A DNA stretch of 64,000 nucleotides from Lepus europaeus (GCF_033115175.1 NC_084836.1:66383297-66447296); one strand, 5' to 3'. Positions 10,641 to 20,757 are shown, counted from the first letter of the stretch. Program-made: numbers and translations. The notes: a model not told the origin generated them from the letters alone.

Positions 10641-10650
10641 AAAGGAATAT

Positions 10651-10978
10651 CTTTATTTATTTATTTAAAGATTTATTTATTTGAAAGACAGAGTTACAGA
10701 GAGAGGTAGAGACAGAGAGAGCCTTTCATCCGCTGGTTCACTCCCCAATTGGCCACAATGGCAGGAGCTGCGCCAATCCGGAGCCAGGAGCCAGCAGTTT
10801 CTTCCAGGTCTCCCACGTGAGTGCAGTGGCCCAAGAACTTGAGCCATCTTCTACTGCTTTCCCAGGCCATAGCAGAGAGCTGGATCGGAATTGGAGCAGT
10901 CGGCACTAGAACCGGCACTCCTATGGGATGCAGCACTTCAGGCCAGGGTTTTAACCTCCTGCGCCACAGCGCTGGCCC
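10651..10978 (-). mobile_element. C-SINE, antisense, 8-bp duplication
   Basis: It runs from CTTTATTTATTTATTTAAAG to CCACAGCGCTGGCCC. AGGAATAT occurs at 10643-10650 and 10979-10986. Confidence 0.88.
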
Positions 10979-10986
10979 AGGAATAT

Positions 10987-11318
10987 ATTTTTTTTTTTTT
11001 TAAGATTTTTATTTATTTGAAAGGGAGGCTTGCAGACAGAGATAGAGAGAGAGAGAGAGAGATCTTCCGCTGATTCACTCTCCAAATGGCTGCAACAGCC
11101 AGGCCTGGGTTAGGCCAAAGCCAGGGGCCAGGAGCTTCATCAGAGTCTCCCATGTGGGTGCAAGGGCCCAAGGACTTGCACCATCTTCTGCTACTTTCCA
11201 AGGCACATTAGCAGGGAGCTCTATGGGAAGTGCAGCAGCCGGGACTTGAGCTGGTTCCTATATAGGATGCTGGCATTGCAGGCAGCAACTCAACCCGCTA
11301 TGCCACAACACCAGCCCC
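10987..11318 (-). mobile_element. C-SINE, antisense
   Basis: A T-run leads into AAGATTTTTATTTATTTGAA. It ends CCACAACACCAGCCCC. It sits directly after the duplicated site of the preceding SINE. Confidence 0.87.
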
Positions 11319-11337
11319 ATAAATGAGTATATATTAA

Positions 11338-11592
11338 AAACTCAATTGTTTGTTTATTTTTATTTGAAAGAGAGAGATAAAAATCTTCCACCCACTGGCT
11401 TACTACCCAAATGCCTGCAACAGGTGGAGCTGGGCCCAGGCTAAAACCAGAAGCCTGGAACTCGCTATGGAGCACATCAACAGGAGGCTGCTGGAGTCAG
11501 GAGTGAAGCTGCAGCTTGACCCAGGCTCTCTGACATGGAATGCTGGCATCCCACGGAGCATCGTAATCACCGCACCAAACATCAGCCCCACA
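11338..11592 (-). mobile_element. C-SINE, antisense, old and shortened
   Basis: It has GTTTGTTTATTTTTATTTGA at the tail side, a body with internal deletion, and ends CAAACATCAGCCCCAC. Confidence 0.75.
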
Positions 11593-11796
11593 AAGGAATC
11601 ATCTTTTATCTTTATAAGGCAGACAGGCAAAGTTCTACAGTCATGAAAATTATCCAGCTAATTCCACTTGTTTACTAAGCAACCTTCTGATTATTACATT
11701 TGAGTTCCAAAGTAGTCAATTATTTTGATCAGCCAATAGAATTGTCTAGACCACTGTTAAGTTTTTATGAAAACATGTAAATCAACTGTGTAGCTG

Positions 11797-12005
11797 GGGG
11801 CCGGCGCTGTGGCGCAGCGGGTTAATGCCCTGGCCTGAAGCGCTGGCATCCTATATGGGCACCAGTTTGAGATCTGGCCACTCCACTTCCGATCCCGCTC
11901 TCTGCTATGGCCTGGGAAAGCAGTAGAAGATGGCCCAAGTCACCCATATGGGATGACGGCGCTTTAGGCCAAGGCTTTAACCTGCTGCACCACAGCGCCG
12001 GCCCC
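11797..12005. mobile_element. C-SINE chimera with two opposed 5' heads (inverted repeat)
   Basis: The left end reads GGGGCCGGCGCTGTGGCGCA in sense. The right end, from 12005 backwards, reads GGGGCCGGCGCTGTGGTGCA. The arms match over about 65 bp with few mismatches around a centre of about 80 bp. There is no A-tail and no clear target duplication. It looks like two 5' halves joined, or a SINE with an inverted segment. Confidence 0.85.
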
Positions 12006-12189
12006 ACCTTATGCCCTTTTAAGTTTGGTCAGCATTCATGAGTTCTCCCAAGATGAATTAATTGCCCGAAATTGAACTTCTGAGCATTCAAACCAAGGGT
12101 CAAATTTTCTTAGAGGAAAAAAAAAAATCAACAATATCATTTGCCTTCAAAAAGTTCATGGAAATGCATGCTGTGAAAAAACTATGCAA

Positions 12190-12524
12190 AGGGCTGATAT
12201 TGTGAGCAGGATGTTAAGTCCCTGCCTGTAATGCCTGCATCCCACATGAGTGCTGGTTTGAGTCCTGGCTGCTCCACTTCTGATCCAGCTCCCTGCTAAT
12301 GCTCCTGGGAAAGCAGCAGAAGATGGCCCAGATGCTTGGCCCCCTACCACTCATGTGGGAAACTCTAATGAAGTGTCTGGCTCCTGGCTTCAACCTGGCC
12401 CAGCATTGACCATTGTGACAGTTTGGGGTGTGAACCAGCAGATGCAAGATCTCTCTCTCTCCCTTCCTCCCTCTCTTTCCATGGAATTCTCTGCCTTTCA
12501 AATAAATAAACATTTTATTTAAGG
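12190..12524 (+). mobile_element. C-SINE, sense, diverged head
   Basis: The head is GGGCTGATATTGTGAGCAGG. The tail is TTTCAAATAAATAAACATTT. Confidence 0.83.
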
Positions 12525-12621
12525 AAAAAAATTCGCTTAGATTTCAAAAAAATTTTTGCGCCAAAATAAACTTTTTGTTTGTTTGTTTTAAAAATTTATT
12601 CACTGAATTGAAAGACTGAGT

Positions 12622-13297
12622 TGGGGGCCACCATTGTAGTGTAGTGGGTGGAGCTGCTGCCTGCAGGGCGGGCATCCCGTATGGGCACTGGTTTGAATCC
12701 TGGCTGCTCCAGGATTTTTTTTTTTTTTTTACGGCAGAGTGGACAGTGAGAGAGAGAGAGAGACAGAGAGAAAGGTCTTCCTTTTGCCATTGGTTCACCC
12801 TCCAGTGGCCACAGTCGGCTGGTGCATCGTGCTGATCCAAAGCCAGGAGCCAGGTGCTTCTCCTGGTCTCCCATGTAGGTGCAGGGCCCAAGAACTTGGG
12901 CCATCCTCCACTGCACTCCTGAGCCACAGCAGAGAGCTGGCCTGGAAGAGGGGCAACCGGGACAGAATCCGGCGCCCCGACCAGGACTAGAACCCGGTGT
13001 GCTAGCACCACAGGCAGAGGATTAGCCTATTGAGCCGTGGCGCCGACCTGCTCCACTTCTGATCCAGTTCCCTGCTAATGGCATGGGAAAGCAGTGGAAG
13101 ATGACCCCTGTCACCAATGTGGAATCTCCTCGCTCCCGACTTTGGCCTGACCCAGCCCTGGCTGATGTGGCCATTTGGGAGTGAACCAGCAAATAGAAGA
13201 TGGCTCTATCTCTGTTTCTCCGTGTGTGTATGTGTGGATGCCTCCCTGTAACTCTGCTTTACAAATAAATAAATAGTTTAAGAAAAAAGAAAAAAGA
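12622..13297 (+). mobile_element. Host C-SINE, sense, interrupted
   Basis: The head is at 12622-12711 (GGGGGCCACCATTGTAGTGT) and the body and tail resume at 13048-13297, ending ACAAATAAATAAATAGTTTA. The middle is an inserted antisense SINE. Confidence 0.82.
12712..13047 (-). mobile_element. C-SINE, antisense, nested in a sense SINE
   Basis: It runs from the T-tail at 12714 to GAGCCGTGGCGCCGAC. CTGCTCCA is duplicated at 12704-12711 and 13048-13055. The same host position carries an independent insertion at 18826. Confidence 0.88.
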
Positions 13298-13301
13298 AAA
13301 A

Positions 13302-13571
13302 GTGGAGCACCCAGGACACGAGCCACCAGCTCACATATGGGATGCTGGCATTGCAGTAGGTGTCTTAATGTTTTATGCCGGGGCTGGTGCTGTGGTGAAG
13401 TAGGCGGGGCTGCTGCATGCAGTGCTAGCATCCCACTGGGCGCCAGTTCGAGTCCCAGCTGCGTGACAGCAGTGGAAGATGGTGCAAGTCCTTGGGCTCC
13501 TGTGTCCATGTGGGACACAGATGGAAGACCTCTCTCTCTGTTTTGTGTTTTATGCCACAACGCCAGTGCCC
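13302..13571 (-). mobile_element. Antisense C-SINE head split by a deleted sense C-SINE (13379-13544)
   Basis: The host (GTGGAGCACCCAGGACACGA) reaches TTTTATGCC, where a sense copy GGGGCTGGTGCTGTGGTGAA starts at 13379. That copy lacks most of its second half and ends at about 13544. TGTTTTATGCC recurs after it, and the host head ACAACGCCAGTGCCC follows. Confidence 0.75.
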
Positions 13572-13696
13572 TAAAATTGTCTTTTAATTCCATTTTCCAT
13601 GAACCTCTTAAAATGCCTTCATATTTCTCCTTTGTCACTCTAACACAACCAAGGTGTGGAAAGAGCCTTATTTCATATACTCAGACACAATGAGAT

Positions 13697-14038
13697 GAAT
13701 TTTTTTTATTTTTAAAGATTTATTTATTTATTTGAAAGTCAGAGTTACAGAGAGAGAGAGGGAGAGACAAAGAGAGATCTTCCATCTACTGGCTTACTCC
13801 CCAAATGGCTGCAATGGCTGGAGCTGGGCAGATCGGCAGCCAAGAGCTAGAAGCTTCATCCAGGTCTCCCACATGGGTGCAGGGACCCAAGCACTTGGGC
13901 CATCCTCTGCTGCTTTCCCAGGTGCATTAGAAGGGAGCTGGATCGGAAACAGAGCAGCCGGGACTGGAACCTGCATTCTGACATGGGGTGCCAGCTTTGC
14001 AGGCAGTGGCTTAACCCACTGTACCATAAAGCCCACCC
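13697..14038 (-). mobile_element. C-SINE, antisense
   Basis: It has TTTATTTTTAAAGATTTATT at the tail side, a full body, and ends ACCATAAAGCCCACCC. Confidence 0.85.
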
Positions 14039-14045
14039 TGAGAGT

Positions 14046-14080
14046 GTTTTGTTTTGTTTTGTTTTGTTTTGTGTTTTTTC
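14046..14080. repeat. (GTTTT)n simple repeat
   Basis: About five to six consecutive GTTTT units follow the preceding SINE head. Confidence 0.9.
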
Positions 14081-14084
14081 ATTC

Positions 14085-14425
14085 CGGAGCAGATCCCAAG
14101 AACCAGAAAAGCAGTTCAAATGGACTTGGCCCTCACAGTTCCCCTAGATCAGGTCGTAGACGCTGCAACTCCCTGCCCAGTGCTCGCTCGGCCTTCTGCT
14201 GTAGCATTGGTTACTTCCACTCCAACCACTGCAGAAGGGCAACAGGCACAGATCATGGTCATCACAGACAGCAGAGTGTGGGCAGCCACAGCTGCCGACC
14301 TGGAGATGTGGGCACAAACCCTCTACAGGGTGACTGGTGAGGATACCCCAACTCTTTAGTTCTTGGGGGCAAGGTGCAATCCTTGGCAGTGAAGCAGGTG
14401 CTAGGGAGACAGTAGAAGGGTAGCA
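14085..14425 (+). other. Unassigned non-SINE segment with an 85-codon open stretch
   Basis: The segment is not a recognisable repeat. A plus-strand frame stays open to the stop at 14357-14359 and could code for about 85 residues from an ATG at about 14120. I do not recognise the protein, and no splice or promoter signals frame it. It may be a decayed retrocopy or chance. Confidence 0.25.
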
Positions 14426-14427
14426 TC

Positions 14428-14478
14428 ATCATTATTATTATTATTATTATTACTACTACTACTACTATTATTATCATA
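14428..14478. repeat. (ATT)n/(ACT)n microsatellite
   Basis: About 50 bp of ATT and ACT trinucleotides. It is likely length-polymorphic. Confidence 0.92.
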
Positions 14479-14792
14479 GGAACTCAATTACTTGAGCCCT
14501 CATCACAGCCTCTGGGGGTCTGCATTAGCAGGAAGCTGGGGTCAGGAGCCAGAGTGGGAACTGAACACAGCTATTCTAATACGACACACTGGTATCCTCA
14601 CCAGACCTTCGCTAGGCGAAACACCTGCCCCGGGAGCATCTTTCTGATGAAACAACTTTAGTTTTGAGATATAGAAGGTGTCTCCCTAACACACAACTAT
14701 GATTTAAAAAAAAAAAAAAAAAAAAAGGAGAGGGAGGGAATTTAAGGAATTTCACCTAAAGGAATGGGGTGGGAGTATTACTCAATGGTTCT

Positions 14793-15119
14793 TTATTTTA
14801 ATTAATTAGTTTGAAAGGCAGATCAACAGAGAGAGAATCAACAGACAGGGAGAGACAGAGACAGACAGACATCTTGCATCTACTGATTCACTCCCCAGAT
14901 GCCTGCAACAGCCAGGACTGGGCCAGGCTGAAGCCAGGAGCCAGGCACTTCATCTGAGTCTCCCATATAGATGGCAGGGACCCAGCTACTGGAGCTGTTA
15001 CCTTCTGCCTCCCAGGGTGCACACTGGCAGGAAGGTGGATTGGAAACGGAGCAGGGACCTGTTCTCAGAAACTCCGATATAGGATGTGAGCACTTGCTGT
15101 GCCACAACACCCGTCCCCT
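14793..15119 (-). mobile_element. C-SINE, antisense
   Basis: The tail side is TTTATTTTAATTAATTAGTT. It ends TGCCACAACACCCGTCCCC. A poly(A) run at about 14703-14727 precedes it in otherwise unassigned sequence. Confidence 0.82.
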
Positions 15120-15165
15120 GAGTGAATTCTTTATTTTGTTTTCCTTTCTAAAAAATGTTTATTTA

Positions 15166-15480
15166 GGGGCTGGCACTGTGGCATAGAAGGTTAAGCCTCC
15201 GCCTACAGTGCCGGCATCCCATATGAGCACTGGTTCTAGTCCCAGGTGCTCTGGTTCCCATTTAGCTCCCCGCTAACATGCCTGGTGAAACTGCAGAACA
15301 TGGCCCAAACCCTTGGGCCCCTGGGAGACCTAGAAGAAGCTCCTGGCTCCTGGCTTCAGCAATTGTGGCCATTTGGGAAGTGAACCAGCAGATGGAAGAT
15401 ATCTATCTCTCTCTTCTCTCTTTCTTTTCCCTTCTCTCTCCATATCTCTGCCTTTCAAATAAACATAAGTCTTAAAAAAA
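15166..15480 (+). mobile_element. C-SINE, sense
   Basis: The head is GGGGCTGGCACTGTGGCATA and the tail is AAATAAACATAAGTCTTAAA. It splits the tail of the antisense copy that follows: AAAATGTTTA occurs on both sides. Confidence 0.85.
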
Positions 15481-15482
15481 AA

Positions 15483-15793
15483 TGTTTAAAGGCAGCATAC
15501 AGAGAGAGGGAAAGATAGGGAGAGAAAAAGATCTTCCATTGGTGTTTCAGTCCCCAAATGGCTGAAATAGCCAGTTTTGGGCCAGGCCCAAGCCAGGAGC
15601 CAGAAGCCGGGAGTGCCATCTGGGTCTCCCATATGGATGGCAGGAACCACACACTTGGGCCATCACATACTGCCTTCCCAGCTTCCAGGAAGCTGGATGG
15701 AAACAGAGCATCCAGGACTTGAGCAGGCACTATGATAGGGTGCAAGCATCCCAAGCAGCCACTTCACTGGCTGTGCCACGAACGCCTGTCCCC
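15483..15793 (-). mobile_element. C-SINE, antisense, split by the preceding insertion
   Basis: The body starts AAAGGCAGCATACAGAGAGA. Its own tail lies before the inserted copy, at about 15150-15165. It ends GCCACGAACGCCTGTCCCC. Confidence 0.8.
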
Positions 15794-15990
15794 TGAGTGA
15801 CTGCTATCTTGAGATCTTTTGAATTAACTTATCACCCTTCACCAAGACTGCATCACATATGGTTAGCTGCATGGGGAGCAACATTGTTGTGGGCAGAACT
15901 CAAAGCTGCCCGGGCTCTCAGAGGAATCCAGTTTTCTCATCCCTTCCCAGGGCAGAGAGGGCCTCCGTTGGGCCCAGGGTAGTTTCTTTG

Positions 15991-16351
15991 TTTTTTTTGT
16001 TTGTTTGTTTGTTTTTGTTTTTGTTTTTTGTTTTTTACAGGCAGATTGGACAGTGAGAGAGAGAGACAGAGAGAAAGATCTTCCTTTTGCCATTGGTTCA
16101 CCCTCCAGTGGCCGCTGCGGCCAGCGCATCTTGCTGATCCGAAGGCAGGAGCCAGGTGCTTCTCCTGGTCTCCCATGGGGTGCAGGGCCCAAGCACTTGG
16201 GCCATCCTCCACTGCACTTCCTGGCCACAGCAGAGAGCTGGCCTGGAAGAGGGGCAACCGGGACAGAATCCGGCGCCCCGACCAAGACTAGAACGGGGTG
16301 CCGGCACCGCAGGCAGAGGATTAGCCTAGTGAGCTACGGCAGCGCCGGCCC
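15991..16351 (-). mobile_element. C-SINE, antisense, about 16-bp target duplication
   Basis: A GTTT/T-rich tail leads to TTTTACAGGCAGATTGGACA. It ends GCAGCGCCGGCCC. CAGGGTAGTTTCTTTG at 15975-15990 recurs with one extra A at 16352-16368, a slightly imperfect duplication. Confidence 0.9.
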
Positions 16352-16378
16352 CAGGGTAAGTTTCTTTGTTTTTGCTTA

Positions 16379-16490
16379 TTCCTCCCCCCCATCCTCTTCC
16401 CCTTCCTCTTCCTCATCCTTCCCTCCCCCCCCTTCTCCTCCTTCTTCTCCTTCCTCTTCCTCTTCTTCTCCCTCTTCCTTTTCTTCTATT
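16379..16490. repeat. Homopyrimidine tract (about 110 bp)
   Basis: Almost unbroken C/T, with only a few A interruptions, built from CCTCTTCC-, CTTCTCCT- and CCCCCC-type blocks. It could form triplex (H-DNA) or act as a strong polymerase pause. No gene or exon adjoins it. Confidence 0.9.
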
Positions 16491-16502
16491 AACATTCATT
16501 TA

Positions 16503-16824
16503 TTGGGACCAATGCTGTGGTATAATAGGTTAAGCTTCTGCCTGCGGTGCCAGCATCCCATATGGGCGGCAATTTGAGTCCCAGTTGCTCTACTTTGAAT
16601 CCTGCTGATGACCTGGGACAGCAGTAGAAGATGGTCCAAGTCCTTGGGCCCCTGCATCCATGTGGGAGACACGGAGGAAGCTCCTGGCTCCTGACTCCTG
16701 ATCGGCCCAGCTTCCACCACTGTGGCCATTTGGGGAGTGAACCAACGGAGGGAAGACCTCTCTCTGTGCCTCTCCCCCTCCCTGTCTGTAACTCTATCTG
16801 TCAAATATATAAATACATCTTAAG
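16503..16824 (+). mobile_element. C-SINE, sense, followed by (TA)n
   Basis: The head is GGGACCAATGCTGTGGTATA and the tail is GTCAAATATATAAATACATC. It is followed by a TA-rich simple repeat to about 16856. Confidence 0.85.
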
Positions 16825-16863
16825 ATTTACATATATATCATATATATATATTAAGATTTGTGT

Positions 16864-17170
16864 CTTAAGATGTATTTATTTATTTGAGAGGCAGAGAGTT
16901 ACACACAGAGAGGAAGAGATGGAGAAAGAGAGATCTTCCAACTGCTGGTTCACTCTCCAGATGGCTGCAACTGAGGCAGGCCAAAGTCAAGAACCTGGAA
17001 CTCCATCAAGGTCTCCCACGTGGGTACAGGGGCCAAGGACTTGGGCCATTCTCTGCTGTTTTTCCCAGGCCTTAGCAGGGAGCTGGATCAGAAGTGGAGC
17101 AGCTGGCGCTTATATGGGATGTCAGCACTGCAGGTGGCGGCTTAACCCACTGCACCACTACGCCAACCCT
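16864..17170 (-). mobile_element. C-SINE, antisense
   Basis: The tail side is CTTAAGATGTATTTATTTAT. The head CACCACTACGCCAACCC ends at about 17169. Confidence 0.85.
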
Positions 17171-17520
17171 TATCTGAGAACCTGGACAGGAATGCAGACT
17201 CCTACCGTGCAGGTGTCCCTGAGCCTCCGTCACCATGACCCACGCCGCCGGCCCAGGAACCTTCCTCTACACCCAAACCTCCCTTTACAACCTCGGGGCT
17301 CTTCTGCGCTGATGAGAGGTTTGTAGACTTTACTCCCCACAGTAGTGCCTTTGCCTAGGTCTTCCTTCTGCCTGGAATGTTCTCTCTTGTTTTTTCCTCC
17401 TAGGAAATTCATCCTTCAGGACTTGTTGAAAGAGGTCGGTGTTCCTGTTCTTTGTTCTCAGAGAAGGTGGTTTGCACAGTAAGTGAATTCAGCAGCTAGA
17501 ACGCACTACGTAAATATTTG
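17170..17520 (+). repeat. Probable L2 LINE 3' fragment in unique DNA
   Basis: TTCCTTCTGCCTGGAATGTT and TTCATCCTTCAGGACTTG resemble the L2 3' region. The rest, to 17700, is AT-rich and unassigned. Confidence 0.4.
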
Positions 17521-17699
17521 TGAAATGAGCAACCGCATATTATAGTCAGAACTAGACACCTTGGGGTATGTATAAAAAAGACAAGACATAAACTATAATC
17601 CCTCTCAATAAAAAATGTATTAGTTAACAATTTAATCCAACGAAAGCTCTTTGATACTTATTTAATAATAATTACTAGGTGCACCCTAGATGCATCATT

Positions 17700-17990
17700 C
17701 AGCAGGGCAGCTGGTTGACTAGCTGGTTGAGAGGCTTGTGTCCCACATCAGAATACGGGGCTCAGTCCCTGGTTCTGGCACTTAATGCAGCTTCCTGCTG
17801 ATGCAGACCCAGGGGGCTGCAGTGATGCTCGGGTAGTTGGGTTCCTGCCACCCATGTGGGAGACCCAGGTGGAGTTCCTGGCTCCCCCACTTCAGCCTCC
17901 TGGCTGTTGTGGGCATTTGAGGTCTGAATCAGAGGATGGAAGTTCTTTGTCTGTCTACTCCTCACAATAAATACACATTTAAAAAAATGT
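17700..17990 (+). mobile_element. C-SINE, sense, divergent subfamily
   Basis: The head GGGCAGCTGGTTGACTAGCT and the body CAGACCCAGGGGGCTGCAGT differ from most copies here. It ends CACAATAAATACACATTTA. Confidence 0.75.
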
Positions 17991-17999
17991 ATTCATTGT

Positions 18000-18332
18000 G
18001 GCCTGCATTGTGGCATAATGGGTTAAGCTGCCACCAGCAATGCCAACATCCCACATAGGTGCCAGTTTGAGCCCTGCCTGCTCCGTTTCAGATCCAGCTC
18101 CCTGCTAATGTGCCTTGGAAAGCAGCAAAAGATGGCCCAAGTGCTTGGCCCCTGCACCCACGTGGGAGACCTGAATGGATTTCCAGGTTCCTGGCTTTTT
18201 GTCTGGCTCAGCCCAGGCCACTGCAGTCATTTGGAGAGTGAACCAGCAAATGGAAGATCTCTGTCTGTCTTTCCCTGTCTCCTTCTCTCTCTCTGTAATT
18301 CTGCCTTTCAAATAAATACACCCTTTAAAAAA
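18000..18332 (+). mobile_element. C-SINE, sense
   Basis: The head is GGCCTGCATTGTGGCATAAT and the tail is TTTCAAATAAATACACCCTT. Confidence 0.87.
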
Positions 18333-18369
18333 AAATCTTGTTTTTTTTTTAAATAGTAAGCATTTCTTT

Positions 18370-18701
18370 CTTTTTTTTTTTTTGAAGATGTATTTATTTA
18401 TTGAAAGTCAGAGTTATACAGAGACAAGAGAGGCAGAGAAAGAGGTCTTCCATCTGATGGTTTACTTCCCAATTGGCCTCAACAGCTGGAGCTGCGCTGA
18501 TCTGAAGCCAGGAGCCAGGAGCTTCTTCCAGGTTTCCCACGTGGGTGCAGGGGCCCAAGGACGTGGGCCATCTTCTGCTTTCCCAGGCCACAGCAGAGAA
18601 CTGGATCGGAAGTGGAGCAGCCAGGACTTGAACTAGTGCCCATATGGGATGCTGGTACTGCAGGCAGTGGCTTTACCCACTACGCCACAGTGCCAACCCC
18701 C
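18370..18701 (-). mobile_element. C-SINE, antisense
   Basis: A T-run is followed by GAAGATGTATTTATTTATTG. It ends CCACAGTGCCAACCCC. Confidence 0.87.
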
Positions 18702-18730
18702 AAAATCTTGGTTTCAAAAAAAATTGATTT

Positions 18731-18821
18731 AAGGCTAATGCTGTGGCAGAGCAGATAAAGCTACCACCTGCAATGCCGGTGTCCCATATGGGTGTGTGTG
18801 GGTTGCAGTCCCAGCTGCTCC

Positions 18822-18856
<35 letters not shown>

Positions 18857-19364
18857 GGACAGGCAGAGTGGACAGTGAGAGAAAGAGACAGAGAGAAAGG
18901 TCTTCCTTTTTGCTGTTGGTTCACCCTCCAATGGCCGCTGCGGCCGGCGCACTGCAGCCAGTGCATTGCGCTGATCCGAAGCTGGGAGCCAGGTGCTTCT
19001 CCTCGTCTCCCATGGGGTGCAGGGCCCAAGCACTTGGGCCATCCTCCACTGCCCTCCCGGGCCATAGCAGAGATCTGGCCTGGAAGAGGGGCAACCGGGA
19101 CAGAATCCAGCACCCCGACCGGGACTAGAACCCGGTGTGCTGGTGCCGCAAGGTGGAGGATTAGCCAATTGAGCCGTGGCGCCGGCCTGCTCCACTTCTG
19201 ATCCAGCTCTCTGCTAATGGCTTGGGGAAAAGCAGTGGAAGATGGCTCAAATACATGGGCCCCTGCACCCATGTGGATGACCTGGGTGAAGCTCCTGGCT
19301 GTGAGTTTCAGCCTGGCCCAGCCCTGGTCATTGCGGCTATTTGAGGAGTGAACCAACAGATAGG

Positions 19365-19366
<2 letters not shown>
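18731..19366 (+). mobile_element. Host C-SINE, sense, interrupted
   Basis: The head is at 18731-18825 (AAGGCTAATGCTGTGGCAGA); the body resumes at 19187 and runs into a long (TC)n at 19366. The A-tail is missing, because the (TC)n and (TA)n run leads straight into an antisense SINE. Confidence 0.8.
18826..19186 (-). mobile_element. C-SINE, antisense, nested, at least 11-bp duplication
   Basis: A poly(T) tail of about 30 nt is followed by GACAGGCAGAGTGGACAGTG. It ends GCCGTGGCGCCGGC. CTGCTCCACTT occurs at 18815-18825 and 19187-19197. The integration point equals that of the copy at 12712 in its own host. Confidence 0.9.
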
Positions 19367-19408
<42 letters not shown>

Positions 19409-19420
19409 ATATATATATAG
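19366..19420. repeat. (TC)n followed by (TA)n
   Basis: About 40 nt of CT dinucleotides then TATATATATA. This is an expansion of the SINE-internal (TC)n block. Confidence 0.93.
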
Positions 19421-19683
19421 AGATCTTGCAGCTTCTGGTTCACTTGCCAGATGGCCACAACAGCTGGGGCTGGGCCAGGCCAAAGCAAAGAACCAGGAGT
19501 TTCATCCGGGTCTCCCACATGGGTGCAGGGGTTCAAGCACTTGGGCCATCTTCTGCTGCTTTCCCAGGTGCATTAGCAGAGAGTTGAACTGGAAGAGGAG
19601 CAGTTGGGAATAAAACCAGCACCCATGTGGGATGCCGGTGCCACAGGCAGTGGCTTAACCCATTAGGCCACAACGCCGGCCCT
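19420..19683 (-). mobile_element. C-SINE body and head, antisense, tail missing
   Basis: It starts in the body at AGATCTTGCAGCTTCTGGTT and ends GCCACAACGCCGGCCC. It is joined to the sense SINE before it through the shared (TC)n. Confidence 0.82.
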
Positions 19684-19689
19684 AAACAA

Positions 19690-19733
19690 AAAGTTTTCTT
19701 TATTTTAAAGAGAGATTTACAGAAAAAGGAGGA

Positions 19734-19768
<35 letters not shown>

Positions 19769-19974
19769 CCATCTGCTAGTTCACTCCTCAAATAGCCAGG
19801 AGCCTGGAATTCTATCCAAGCCCTGGAGCCATAATCCACTGCTTTCCCAGGTGCATTAGCAGGCAGCTGGATCAGAAGTGGAAGTGGAGTAGCCGGGACT
19901 CAAACCGATGCCCATATGAGATGCTAGCCTCGCAGGTGGCAGCTTAACCTACTGTGCCATAATGCCAGCCCCAG
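19690..19974 (-). mobile_element. C-SINE, antisense, internally deleted
   Basis: AAAGTTTTCTTTATTTTAAA is followed by an expanded (GA)n at 19738-19764. Part of the body is missing. It ends GCCATAATGCCAGCCCC. Confidence 0.82.
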
Positions 19975-20071
19975 GATTCAATTTTTCTTTTTTTTTCTGA
20001 TACTTTTTTTTCAATGGTAGTATAATATTAATACAAAGAGAACAGATTTTATGTAGTTCCAATATCAATTT

Positions 20072-20283
20072 TTTTAAAGATTTATTTTATTTATTTGAAA
20101 GCCAGAGTGACAGAGAGAAAAGGAAAGACAGAGAAAGAAGGAGCTTCCATCTGCTGATTCACTTCCCAGCCGGCAGGGAACTGGATCAGCAGTGTAAATG
20201 TGGGATTTGAATGGGCGCTCTGATACAGGGTGCCAGTATTGTAGGTGGCAGCTTAACCCACTGCACCACAACATGGCTCCCCT
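20072..20283 (-). mobile_element. C-SINE, antisense, about 110 bp deleted
   Basis: The tail side is TTTTTAAAGATTTATTTTAT. The body jumps from TTCCCAGCC to GGCAGGGAACTGGATC. It ends CACCACAACATGGCTCCCC. Confidence 0.8.
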
Positions 20284-20288
20284 CATCC

Positions 20289-20604
20289 TTTTTTTTTTTT
20301 TAAAGATTTATTTATTTATTTGAAAGGCAGAGTTACAGAGAGGAAGAGGTGGAGAGAGAGAGGTCTTCCATCCGCTGGTTCACTTCCCAGATGGCTAATC
20401 CAAAGCCAGGAGCCAGGGACTTCTTCTGGGTCTCCCATGCGGGTGCAGGGGCCCAAGAACTTGGGCCATCTTCTACTGCCTTCCCAGGCCACAGCAGAGA
20501 GCTGGATCGGAAGTGGAATAGCCAGGGGACAGGAACCAGCACTCATATGGGATGCAGGCACGGCAGGCGGCAGCTTTACCCACTATACCACAGTGCCGGC
20601 TCCC
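20289..20604 (-). mobile_element. C-SINE, antisense
   Basis: A T-run is followed by AAAGATTTATTTATTTATTT. It ends CCACAGTGCCGGCTCCC. Confidence 0.87.
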
Positions 20605-20631
20605 CCCCTCACCCATTTTTAACTCATTTGC

Positions 20632-20757
20632 TTCTCACAATGACAAGTAAGGCAGTATTATTAGTATCCCTAAATTACAGATGGGTAGAATTGGGTTCAG
20701 AGAGATTAAATAATTTTCCTGTCATCTTAAAGTAATGTCAGAGCCAAGGTTAGAGCA
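20632..20757 (+). repeat. MIR-like fragment
   Basis: AATTACAGATGGGTAGAATT then GGTTCAGAGAGATTAAATAA and TTTCCTGTCATCTTAAAGTA follow the MIR core and 3' order (ACAGATGAGGAAACTGAGG, then CAGAGAGGTTAAGTAACTT). It is diverged. Confidence 0.6.

Noticed and set aside
16631-17326. 231-codon plus frame
   Set aside because: Composite of a sense and an antisense C-SINE; no protein identity.
18673-19536. 287-codon minus frame
   Set aside because: It lies entirely within nested C-SINEs. The peptide shows SINE-frame signatures seen in dozens of other copies.
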